Source of the DNA: Triangularia verruculosa
Lineage: Eukaryota > Ascomycota > Sordariomycetes > Sordariales > Podosporaceae
Assembly (NCBI GenBank): GCA_033296885.1
Contig: MU863965.1
Span: 91,594 to 155,593 of the forward strand
Length of the DNA: 64,000 bases
Reading direction: 5' to 3'
The notes below the pieces were generated by a model, which saw only the letters and a program-made list of their open reading frames with translations, was not told the DNA's origin and searched no databases. Position numbers and translations under genes: made by a program. Shown piece by piece: positions 43,402-54,700 of this stretch; position 1 is the stretch's first letter, and each line of letters opens with the position of its first letter.

Positions 43402-44760
43402 TCAATCTGTCAACAAAGACTCGTAGATGCTAACCCCAGTCTTGGTTGTGGTTTTCTGACGGTCCAGCACGCAGATGCCATGATGTACACAAACCATGCT
43501 CATGGGACCACATGCCAAATCTAGAGATTCAAACTCAAGATCACTAATCAGCAACGACAGAGCGTAGCAGCAAAGGTTCACGAGACAGCATTTCTCCGCA
43601 AGGTGCCACGATGGTGCCTGCCCCTCCGATGACTTGACTTCAAGCACACCACGTGGTGGTCCACTTTGCTCTATCATCTGCAGAAGGCACACAGACCGAC
43701 ACGGTACTTCCATCCCCGGTATGTTCTCCTCAGGTTCTAAACACTGCCGGGTATGGACCTCCATCTAGGGGAACCATGATGTAGACGAGAACTGTGCATT
43801 TTTGGGCTCTGTGACCTCAGAGGCCACCACTTTGTCCGATCTTGGGGCGAGGCACAGGGCAGGAAGGGGCGTTTGTTGTCAGGTTGCCATCCTTGAAGTC
43901 ATAATAATAGAGGCTTGAAAGTCCAGATGAACGTCCACCATGTCAAGCACGTGGGTGATGCTTGTGGTCCAAGACCGGCTCTAAGCTCTCGCCACGTCGT
44001 TTGATGTGGATCTGGCCTCGCCATAACCTCTTTTGAGGGTCCTCAAGTACCGTGTACATCGCTCGATGTACACCGAGTGCCCAGCTCCTGGTTCACACAG
44101 TAGAAAAGGATCGAGTCAGTCGCCATCTCGGTGAAGCTGGAAGAACCCTAAATGAAACGGCAGCTCCGTCAGTCCTGGTATCGTGGCCGCTGCACCCTCG
44201 TCATCGAGTCAGTTTTACTTGGCGATGAGCAGGTAGCGGGAGACGTTTCAGGTCGAAGGGAACGATAGCCTCGGCGCCCGTGGCTAAACTGCGTCGTGTT
44301 CATGTGCCAACGGTGCCCCTCCAAACCAGCAGCGTGGTGTGGCCGGCGACTGCTTCTAGAAGACTTCCTAAAATGGGGTCGGTTACCGTTCTGATTCCCG
44401 GAAGAATGCCGGAGACTAACCGAGGTTTGAAACGCTGACCGGAGCGGGGGGGACGCAGTCCTGACTACACCGTAATACGCCGATGTTGACCGACAAAGGG
44501 CCGACCCATCAGACCGGCCGAGTTGAAGCCGGACGTGATGAATAGCGGATGACAGCCTGGCTGGCTTGCTGGCCGTTTTCTGGGTCCCTGTTGATCGCAT
44601 CATACATCTTTAGACGATGCCCAATATGTGTGTCGCCGCTTTGGGGCATCGATGCTGTCTCATCCACGAAGCAGGGCCCCAGGCTCAGCTTCAGACTCAC
44701 AATATGCCCGTCGTGCCCAATCTTGTTGAACCAATACGTAACAATTATTCAGACCGTGTG
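43402..44760 (-). pseudogene. decayed protein-coding region, unknown family
   Basis: Reading the minus strand from about 44760 to 43402, stretches of protein-like sequence appear in changing frames, interrupted by stops. One piece at about 44740-44509 includes KIGHDGHIVSLKLSLGP and HIGHRLKMYDAINRDPENG. Another near 44060-43980 includes ERCTRYLRTLKRGYGEARS. Another near 43935-43830 includes LYYYDFKDGNLTTNAP. The last, 43764-43402 (120 codons), reads EVKSSEGQAPSWHLAEKCC to a normal stop. Just before its ATG the same frame is open upstream and broken by a single TAG, as a C-to-T change of CAG would produce. A LEVKS motif would fit a PD-(D/E)XK-like fold, but that is a guess. Introns may account for some of the frame changes, so a live gene with unrecognised introns is the main alternative. 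Confidence 0.35.
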
Positions 44761-47700
44761 GAAGCAAATTTATCGCTGTGTCTGGGCCATAGGTTTGTCG
44801 TGCGTCCAGGTGAGGGTATAGGAGTTGGCCAATGTGGTGTAAGAAAAGGCTTGGTTCGGAGCCCCGACAAAACAGCGAGCCCGCTCAAATCCACAACATG
44901 AGTGCATTCAAGCATCTGGAACAGAGCGCGGGTGCTGGGCGTGCCAAGTGTATATACATAGGTTCCGCAAAGACGTGCCTCGAACAGGAGATGCTGCAAG
45001 CCAAATGTCGATCAGCAATTTCTGGTGTCAGCTGGCTCTTCAGCTCCCTGTGAGAGGGCCGGACTGAGAACCGTGGAGCATCTGTTGGCCGAGGTCGAAG
45101 TTGATTCCGGACGGTGATAGGTGATGACAAATCCCCCACGCTGTGTCCGAGATGGCGAACAGATGGATATCGCCATGGCCGTGACAAACGAGCATCGTTT
45201 GGCCAGGAATGGCCCGGGGAGAAGCAGAGTTGCCCGAGCGGAGAGGCCAGACACAAAGATTGCAGTCATAAAAAAAGTCGGTGAGCGGGCAGCAGAATGG
45301 ACGACGATGAGTTGTACACGATGGCTGGCGGGACGGGCAGCAACGACTCGGCCGATAAGGCTTATCACGGGAGTGATGCAACACGACACCTCCTTCCCGC
45401 GAAGCTAGATAGCTACCCCTCCTGCCTCTCTGCGGCATAGCGCGGGGCTTGCTGCTGTTGTGCATCGAAGGCGTGCTTGCTGCGGAAGCTACGATCCAAC
45501 CGATGTCTGATGCGTTGTTTGCTGTCCCCATTGATAAAAATTCTTTGAAGTCATCCAGATAAAATATTCCGGTTTTCTGATTGCTGGAAATACTCACACC
45601 TCCTACATATGTCATATCAACATACCTACATACCGCATACCGCCTCACTGCAAGCCTCCTGCAATGCCGTCTCTCTCGGATCGCACCCCCGCCATCCGCA
45701 TGGAATATATACTGTGATTCCAAAATTGACCGTTATCTAACTAGGTATCTTCGAGGACAGCACCCGATCATGGTGGTCGAGAATCTCCAAACGGTAAAAA
45801 GCTCCAGGCGTGGGATGTTGTTACGATGTGACAGCGTGTCGTTCATCCTTATTGGGGCTCTTTTACGACACCTCAGATATTCCGTGGAGCTCAAGTCTCT
45901 TCCGATCACGCGGTCACGCCAACGGACCCTCTTGGTCATGGTACTGTTGACGTGGTTTTTGCTGAGCCAGGCAGCCCCATATCTGATTTAGATCTGTCTG
46001 ATCGTGAGATCTGCGCCCTTTCCGACGGAAAATGCAGGCAAGCGGTGTTCAAAGAACGGGATGCTCACCGACTGTTTCCAATGTTTATGCGTTGAATGCA
46101 AGAGAAGCTCAGCTTCCCGGTTTTTCACCTTAGGGCTGTGTCATCCCCGCACAGCTCCGTAGCGCCTCCCCGTTTCCCCGCATGTCTTTGGTTAGCGATA
46201 CCAGCGCTGGAACATCGTGAGACTTGTGCAGCCTTGGGCGTCTATTTTAGTGCTCTGCCACTGTCGCCAGGCCCAGGGGTCAACATTGAAAACGGACTGG
46301 GAGTGATGGCGTCACCTCCGATTCCGCACAAGCCGGGATTCTTCAGCCTCGAGACCAGCAGCCAGGCCACAGCGGCCAACCAGTTCCGAGGTATGGACAG
46401 TTCGTCCAAAGCTCCCAGATAACAGCAGACCAAAAGCCATGAGAACAAGCATCCCAATCATACCAAACGAATGGAAGAACAGTGGGCCAGATTCGCGATA
46501 TCTTCCCCGATTGGCTCCACCTTCAGCCTCGTTCTCGGCATCTGCAACGTACTGAACGTACAGAGGATGAGGCCAACCACTGTCTGTCGATGGACGCGAT
46601 AACCGCCACAAACCCTCCTCCTTATAGCTCCGTTTTGTCCGTCTTCAACTGGGCTCAGCAGTCTTTGAGCACCCTCTTCGTCTTCTCCGTTCACCCCGCA
46701 GCCACCCGATGCGGGGCTCCGGAGACCCCGGATTTCGCTCAAAGACATCATCCCGCGTTGCTTGCACTGCCGCCGCCCAGTTTGATAGTCAGGGGTCCTA
46801 TATGATGTGTTACCAGAAGCCGTGCAAAATAAGCAACAAAGAAACAATAATCTGGCGCCTGTACACTGGTAAACACCACCAGCCTTACTTTGTTGATCAA
46901 GTGGATCTGGCACGAATATGTTGTGCAGGCAATAGTAGTAGAGGATTCGCTTCAATGCGGGTCAAGCAAGCATGTCTTGGGATCTCGTCTGCTCTTACGC
47001 CGCATATCATATCCACCCTCACCTCTGCCCAACTGACAACTGGGCCTAGTCTCATCAGATTTCGGCGAGCCTGCATTGCATTGATCTCTTCAAAATCTAC
47101 CAAACCTCATGACCTCTTGTCAACACTACGTCGACCCCCCTCCCCTTGTCCTCCGCAAACGGTTGAACTGACAACTATCGTGATTTTTCCCCATTGACTT
47201 GACGGCCCGGCGCCCCTGAAGCACAATGGCCGGGAGATGATACAAACCATCTATCGAAGCCAGCCACATCCGGGGTAAAAGGAAAAGCGACTAGAGGTTG
47301 ACACAGACAAAGAACCGTGGCATGGCACTCTCCGCCCCCCGGACTTCACTTCTTCACACCGTTCCCATAATTCTAGGCCCCGGAGATGTTGTTTTCCCAT
47401 CCCATCTCAAGGTAGCAAGCGGTAGGGTACCACCCGCCCTCGCAGTTAGGTAGTACCACAGCCTCAGCCATCATGCCTACCTACCTGAAAGGACTCTGGC
47501 CAACACAGCAGCATGCCAATTCCCGTTTGCTTGGCTAGGCTCGATCGAATTTAATCATCTTGGGTTTCTCGAAACCGATCAATTGGAGGGCAGAGAGGAC
47601 AATATACCCAAATACGATAAACTGGTGGATATAAATGCAACACACCCTTTGTACAACAAAGAGCTGTCGTGGTCTGAGGTGTGGGTGAGGGCGTTCTGGA

Positions 47701-49919
47701 CTTGAAGCAGCAGCTGCCACTCACATCCCGCCGGCAAAATGGAGGGGATAAAGTCGCAACCGTTCGGTAGTGTATAGCTTAAACCTACGGTAGAGGTACC
47801 TGTGTACATGTCATGGAGGATTTTCGCCCCTGTAGAGTAACATTTGGATCCATACCGGGAATGGGACTTTGAGGGGAAGGGCGGGTGTAAGCAATCCGGG
47901 TAATTTATTGTATTCTTGGTTGTACCATTCGACTTTGATATCTGGGATGTTGGGGGAATGCTATCAAACTATAGCAGTATCAAGACAACGATACCTGACC
48001 TCTCGACGGAAAGCGGTTGACTAAAGATTTGAAGGATTCGAGATCCAGAGGATAGCCGTCGTCTCCCCAGATCTCGGCATTTACCGCAACTAACGACCTT
48101 GCACCGCGATCAGATCTGAGGCCCTGAGCGGGACGGAAACTTCCATCACCACCTCCACCACATCGCTATCAACCATCTCATCTTCACATGCCCACACAAA
48201 CACACACACACACACACACACACAAGCTTTTCTTTGTCTTTGTCACTTGCCCTCGACTTCGTAAAAGCCACCAAAGCCCAGCCCATTCCCCCACACAGAC
48301 TACCTTCCACGTGGTGAACTGAGATTATTAAACACCACTCCCCACACCGGCTCTCGTACAATCCGTGAACACCTGAACAAAGAAAGCTTCTTCTCCTCCT
48401 CCCGGCCCCATGACAAAACAGAGAAAGAATCGGAAAAAGTTAACTACTAAACGCAGCCACATCCGCCACACCCGTTCCCTGTTTTTCTTGTCCTGTTCGG
48501 AAAAAACATGCATTTACTTCATAGAGCTTTCACATGCCACAAACGGCCCAAGTTACATGACGCTCAAAAGCTCCATATAAGGGATATCGGGTTCAATGAC
48601 TGTAAAGAAACTGTTGAAAACAAAACAATAATACCTTCTCCTCACACTGTGTGAAATCTTTCATGAAAGAAAGAACATCATACGACCCTCCACAAGGCAG
48701 CCGCAAGGGGAGGCGTTCTCGAACCCCTCGCGCCGTTCAAGCCCTTCCCCGCATTGTGTCAAATGTCAAGAGAGAAACCTCAGGTACCAGAGACACATCA
48801 TGGAATTCTTTCACATGCTACTTGACATGTCCCAAACCATCGCATGCTTTGAAGTGACCACCTTCCCCGCATTATGACCCTATGATGAATGCATTCACCA
48901 TGTGGGAGGAGGGGGAATAGACAGTTGACGCTTGATATTTCCATATGCCCCTGAAATGGGGTGACACAACCTTGAGTAGGTACCTAGTATACAATTCTCA
49001 AGCAGGTGTTGGCACAAAAGTTGTCATGATTCTTTTCAGCTTGTTTTGTCCTGTTCTTTTTGTTCTGTTTACTGGTTTTTTTTTTCCTGATTTCCTATTT
49101 GTAAAAAGATTTTAACCACCCCGCTCCCTGCCTGACCATTTTCATTTTTCCTCCTTTCGTGTTGTTTTGCCAACACGCTTCCTTTTTCCCTCCTTCCTCC
49201 TTGCTAGCTCTGCATGCCCCACACTTGCCAACCACCACACAACCAGGAGAAGGGGGTCGGGTCCGGCTCAGCCCTAACGTACAACACCCCCGCCCATAGT
49301 CCACCGCCAGTCCGCCATCCGACCCTTTTTCGTCTGCTCCTCTTTTTCCTGTGTGGTGTGGGCGTGTGTGCATGTGAAAAATTCGATGAACAAAACGCAA
49401 TGGTCATATCGATGACCAATTGCTATGACAGAAATAAAACAGTCGATCAGGTGAAAAGAAACAATGCTGACTGATCGTGGTATCATTGTGTCCCCAAACC
49501 CGAAAAAAAATCAACAAAAACGCCGGTTCAATGAGAAAGCTCTCCCAATCAAAAGAGCCAAGGGCAGTGATGCCATCCATTGTAAACATCGGTCAAAAAC
49601 CATAGCGATGCGTAGCCCAAGACCATTCGACCCCCAATTAGTTCCCTTCCCACCACCCAGTGATTAAGGGGTCGAACTGATGAATGCAATGCCGGAATAA
49701 AAAGAAGCCCATGAAAGTTTGCAAAACGCCTTCCGATTCATGCTATGATGTGTCGTAAAACCGTAGTCGCTTTCGCAAATGCTAGAATCAAAAATAATAC
49801 ACGGCAGCTGTGACCGCTTGCCAGATGCCACGGCTTGCTGCCTGCTTGGGTATCTTAAAGTGAAGACGTGTTATGTGCAGATGGTGATATGTGATTGGTG
49901 TGTTGATCAGTGGATGTGT
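44761..49919. other. gene-poor stretch, second part
   Basis: 5.2 kb without a supported gene. Minus-strand frames at 45040-45723 (227 codons) and 46312-46611 (with one possible membrane helix, GMIGMLVLMAFGLLLSG) lack family motifs and splice support. A (CA)n run lies at about 48199-48222. The part near 48.2-49.9 kb is probably the long 3' side of the DUF1752 gene. Confidence 0.5.
48199..48222. repeat. (CA)n microsatellite
   Basis: An uninterrupted CA dinucleotide run of about 12 units in non-coding sequence. Confidence 0.85.
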
Positions 49920-51746
49920 TTACCAGCCTTGAGCGTGGTAACCGGTGAAAGCGTTCTTGTCGAAGACTTTATCGTCCGCCTTCTGGTTGTTGGGCCCGTT
50001 GTCCCTCTTCATGTAAGGACGCTCGGGGTATTGCTTCAGGTTAGCAACGTCGTGTGAAGTGTGGCGCCGCTTGAGAACGGCGTTGGCAGTCGATGTCTTT
50101 TGCGACCGCTCGTGAAGGAGGTTCCTCCTAAGAGACTCAGTGAGCTCGGTCGCCAGCATATTGCGGCGAGTGGTGCGTGGTGAGAAAGCAGCCTGGTGGT
50201 GCATGCCCATTGCCATGGCGTTGATGGGCTGAGCCTGAGAGCGAGGGATCTCGGTGATGGGGCGCATTGGGGGGGCGCGGGAAGGTCCTCTGCTCTTCAT
50301 CGTCAATGGCGCATCATCCGAGTCATTCGGGGAAGCAACCACGGATGGCCCATTGAGCGCGGCCCGGGTCCGAGGGATAGCGGAGGTGGACTGCGAGGCA
50401 ATGCTGGAGAACTTCTGAGCACGGCTGAGACCAGTATTACCCGCCAGCGCAAGGGTGAGGAGAGAACGCCGAGAGGTGAGGTTGGCAGTTGAGTCGACAC
50501 GCTTGAAGTGAATCTTTTCCTCAATGCTCGACCTACCGCTTTCCTCGGCGGACTCATCCTCCTCCCAGTCATCTTCGTCATCGTCAATCGCGCTCTCGTC
50601 GAGATACTCAGACTCCTCAGAGTCGCTGATGGCCGAAGACTCAAATGTCTGGGTAACAACTTCATTGTTGAAGGAAGCTGTCTTCTTGTGCGTATTGATC
50701 ATGGAGGTAGCTCTGGGAAGGATCCGAGGGACCTTGAGAGATCCATCCTCGTCCGACGAGCCAACACCGACCTGGAACATCTTGGACTTGGCTGGGACCT
50801 GCTTTCGAATCTCCACCTTCTCGGGGGAGTAGGAGTTGTCTGAGCCTGATGAGCATGAGCCCGAGCCGCCAAGTGCAAACCTCGCTGCTTGCTTCTTGGG
50901 TTGAACAAACTGGGGCGCTGGGGCCTCGGTGGGAAGGGGAATGGCGTCATTGCGAGAGGCAGAAGAGGCAGCTGGCGAGGTGATGCGGCACGTAGGCATT
51001 GGAGAGGTGGAAAAGCCACGGGTTACAATCGTCTGCATGGTTGGCTCCTCGGGCACCGGCTGCTCGGGTTCTGAAGGAAGGGATTGAGGTGAGTTATTCT
51101 CAGAAGTCTGAGGAGACTCGTCGGTCGTGGAGCCGGAGTGCTCGCTGTCGGGTGGGCAGGATGGCTTCTCGACGCATGGGGCCAGAGAAATTTCAAGAGG
51201 CTCGAGAGGAGCCTTGCCATCCATAATCTGAACCACCATCTTCTCCAGCTCGTCTGATGTGATGTGTCTCTCGCGGCCTCGGCTGCGGCTGCTAGCGCAG
51301 GAGTCTTGTCTCAGGATCCTTGGCCGTACAATATCCAGAGGGCCTTGCTCAGATGAGAGGTCGACGGCCTCTTCATCAGCGACCGAGTCGACGCTGCCGG
51401 AGAGCTGTGGAAGCTCGTCGTCGTTCACGCCGCGAGGATATTGAATATCTCGGGGTTGGCTTGTGGCGGAAGACGACACGAAAACTTCACCGTTCTCGCA
51501 GCAAAAGGTTTCTCTATTCCAGAGGCGCCAGCTCAGGTTTTCTAGTCTTCTGCCGTGGGCAACCGAGTCACGGCACTTGGCGAAAACTGCGTAGTGTGTT
51601 AGCACAACTTGGGGCCCAGACGGTCGAGTCGGGTGAGAAAACTCACCTGTCCACATGCTAAATAGGTTCTCTGGGTTGGCGGTATCCACCTTGTGAATAA
51701 CATTGGCGTCCACTGTGAGGACGGGTATTTCTAACGACTGCGGCAT
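49920..51746 (-). CDS. fungal regulatory protein with AreA-type GATA-like (DUF1752) and probable DUF3295 regions
   Basis: Exons 51746-51647 and 51586-49920 give 588 aa. The 60-nt intron (GTGAGT...CGCAG, TGCTAAC branch site) is a multiple of three with no stop, so an unspliced reading gives a 608-aa frame with 20 extra residues. Splicing restores NLFSMWTVFAKCRDS followed by RRLENLSWRLWNRE, the conserved motif known from the N-terminus of AreA-type regulators and other fungal proteins. The rest is Ser/Pro-rich and disordered, with an acidic block (DESAIDDDEDDWEEDE), the phrase KKTASFNNEV, and a conserved-looking C-terminal region (RRNMLATELTESLRRNLLHER, ending in GYHAQGW). No GATA zinc finger is present, so it is not AreA itself. 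A role in nutrient-dependent gene regulation is inferred from the family; the DUF3295 label is from memory of the family. Confidence 0.8.
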   Translation of the reverse strand: MPQSLEIPVLTVDANVIHKVDTANPENLFSMWTGEFSHPTRPSGPQVVLTHYAVFAKCRDSVAHGRRLENLSWRLWNRETFCCENGEVFVSSSATSQPRDIQYPRGVNDDELPQLSGSVDSVADEEAVDLSSEQGPLDIVRPRILRQDSCASSRSRGRERHITSDELEKMVVQIMDGKAPLEPLEISLAPCVEKPSCPPDSEHSGSTTDESPQTSENNSPQSLPSEPEQPVPEEPTMQTIVTRGFSTSPMPTCRITSPAASSASRNDAIPLPTEAPAPQFVQPKKQAARFALGGSGSCSSGSDNSYSPEKVEIRKQVPAKSKMFQVGVGSSDEDGSLKVPRILPRATSMINTHKKTASFNNEVVTQTFESSAISDSEESEYLDESAIDDDEDDWEEDESAEESGRSSIEEKIHFKRVDSTANLTSRRSLLTLALAGNTGLSRAQKFSSIASQSTSAIPRTRAALNGPSVVASPNDSDDAPLTMKSRGPSRAPPMRPITEIPRSQAQPINAMAMGMHHQAAFSPRTTRRNMLATELTESLRRNLLHERSQKTSTANAVLKRRHTSHDVANLKQYPERPYMKRDNGPNNQKADDKVFDKNAFTGYHAQGW

Positions 51747-54700
51747 TATGACTGCTGTGGCTGCTCGGGTGCTCGAGCAGATTCGATAATGCAGTCAGGA
51801 TAAATCGTGGCGAAACTCTCGCGGCTGGCGATCGCGAAGATTGGTCTCGTCTTGAATAATCAGAAGCTGTCGAAGCGATCCGTATGTCTTGACGGATCTG
51901 CTCTTCACCGGTGGCGCACGTTCGAGACCTGGCGGATTGCTCGTATTGGGTCGACTGAGCGTCTGGCACTGTGGTTGTGGTGGATTGTGGTCGAAGTCTG
52001 TTCCTCCTAGTCGACCTCTCCAGCTCAAACCGTGGGTGGGCCGTCGACGGTAGATGGTGTGCCCTGTTTTCTCTTTCCTGCGCAGCGACTGCTAATTGAG
52101 TCGCAGCGGGTGGCGTGTTCGTCTGGAGTAGTGGCTACTGCGTGTCGGATAGCAGGTCGCTGAAGCTGGTGATCGAATCTCGACGGCGGTGTTTCGAGGT
52201 CGGTTTGTGCAGACCAGAGATGGAGAGGGAAGTGAGGTGTGGTGGGGAGCGGATGTTCATGTAATAAGGCAATTGTAGGGACGCCGAAGTGGAGGGCTGG
52301 GCCTGGCTGCGTGGGAGTGGGTGGGGAGTGGATTTCAATTGCGCGGTGAATAAAACCAATTGCCTTGGGCAGGTACCCACGACCTGAGAGCGCCCCTGTC
52401 AGCGTACCCTATCCCTGTCACTCGCAGTCGCCGGTACATGTACAAGACGACAAGTTCCCGACGTACCGACAGGGACCTGAAAGCAGGGGCTACAAGGGGG
52501 GTGGCCTTTTCGTTTGCTGACTGACTGCCTTCTCTTGCACAAGTCACTCTTCCCCGCAAAATCTCGTGGGAAGCAAAGCCTCTTTTTCCCTTTCTTTCAT
52601 GGCTCTTGTAAAAACGGACGAGCTTGTGATCTACGACAAGCACACGCGGCCACGCGCTGAGAGACGGGACGCTATACCAGACAAGAGGCGCCCTGAGCCA
52701 GCGACCAGACACCAAGGTACCGCAGGTACAAACTCTGAGAGCGATTTGGCACCTGGGCAGGGGGTTCTGTCTTCTCGGGACTCAGGGATAAGTGTGCAAT
52801 TCGCACGCACGAACGGACCGAAAAGCCTCGAGCCAGAGTGGGTTGGCGCTTTGCCTGATGTGGCAAGAGTTTGAAGGCGTGACTACTCTAGAAAGCTTAG
52901 CGTCATACTGTCCCAGCTAAGCCTCTCTGGTCATCTTGTCTTCCCGTGGGGTTCGGGCTCACTCTCGGCTTGTGCGTCTGGGTCATGCGCGTTTTCGCAA
53001 ACGGTGTTCCTTGCCAGGGTCAGGATATTCCCAAAAGGTTTAGCTAATACCCGGAAAGGAATGGAGGTCACGTTGGTATGCCGCCAAGCCTCAAAAAGAG
53101 AAGCAATTCCCTGAAGGGGACAAGACAAGAGGGCGTCCGGGGAAATCTCCCGGCGTGAGCCAACAGCGTTTTTTCTGAACCTCGTGAGCAACGGGAGCAA
53201 AAACGTTGCGCTCATCTGAGCTCTTTCCAAACGGCCAACTCCCCTCCGAGAGTTCAGTCAGGAGGGAGCCTTGCGTGCCCATGCCCTGCCGTCTGTCGAG
53301 CCAGAAGTCAGGTGCTCTGGCTGGGGAAGCCTAGGCCTCCCGTCTTCTTCCCCGCAAATCGCCACCAGCGCTCACCCTGAAGCCGCCGTCTCAGCGGATC
53401 GATGGTCCGCCAGTCAATTCGGCCCACGGCTCTTCTGAGGCGCGCCAGCGTGCCTGTTGTTGATCAACCCGTGATCACGAGCCGGCCTCGTGAATTGCCC
53501 ATTCGCCGCCCCCAGCCTATGGCATTTCACCAAATTACTGCCCCAAAGACGTCACCGGCTTTTGCTCCCTCCACCTCATCAGCCAGCAGCTCCAAGCCTA
53601 CCCCCAAGCTTCAATGCCAGTGCAAAGTTAACACACACCAAGCCATGGCCCTGCGAGAAAGCAAAACGAGAAAAAGAGGGCCAATTCGCTGGTTAGGGCA
53701 GGCTGCGGTCGAATCAGTGACGGCAACACTCTCCTTTTTGCTGACACGGTTTGTGATGGCGACCGCTGAGTGGTCGGTCTGGCAGGTGAGGTGATGTGTT
53801 TGGTCACCATGAGTCCTTGCTCCAAGCTTGGCTCTCCTTTCGTGCCCCCTTCATCCCGCTGACTCTCGTGATCCCGATTGCCACAGCCAACCCCTTACGC
53901 CAGTTGCTCAATGCGATGAGCGCATTCACGCGGGACTCGATGTCACATCGCTTCTCATAAACCATCAGGCAGACACTCATCATATGCACTTGGTCTCTCC
54001 TATCGCAACACCAAGCATGGCATGTCTGACGACCTCAGCCTCTCGGCACCACAATATCACAGACTTGGACCCTGGAAGCATCTGCAACCAACAACAGCCC
54101 GAACATCGGCCTGAAGTCGCAGTCTGGGCCTGACCTGCCATGGCGTATGATGATGATGGACCGTCAGGCGTAGATTGCGTCTTTTGTCTTGCATTGATTC
54201 GCAGTTCTCACATTTGTCCTGGGAATCTCTAACCTTTCTTCTGCCAGCTTCTGAAAGGTTTCATGCTCCTTCCCTTCGCAGGAGCCAACGTGTGCACCCC
54301 ACCCCGAGGATTGACAACAGCCTTCATCACAGCCCAAACCGAGTTAGAGATGCTGTGGCCAAGACCTCTTCTCGCTCACAAGCAACTGTGCCGTTGCCAG
54401 GGACCCTGTCAGCGGAAGCGGCCCTGCTGTTCCGCGTGGTTTGGGGGTGGTTCGATAACTCTCTGTTGCCAAATTCAGGTCGAACCCCCCCTTGTTGTCT
54501 TACAATCAGAGCTTCCCACCTTCCCCAGATTCTTCCAGCGCAGTGGTTGACCAGAACCTGGTCATATTGAAGTCGTGGGTTTGGAACAGGGTGCATGCGC
54601 TCCCTGGAAATTCGATATTCGGATTTTCAGCCTCGTGACATGCGCAGGACAGGGGCTGATTGATGCAAATGTTGGAGTGGATTGCAACCAACGATGAGGA

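Noticed and set aside
45040..45723. 227-codon minus frame
   Set aside because: The three minus-strand frames are all partly open here, composition is uneven, and no motif or splice support is seen.
48199..48222. CRISPR-like or telomeric repeat
   Set aside because: The repeats here are simple dinucleotides with no spacers, and no (TTAGGG)n array occurs in the window.
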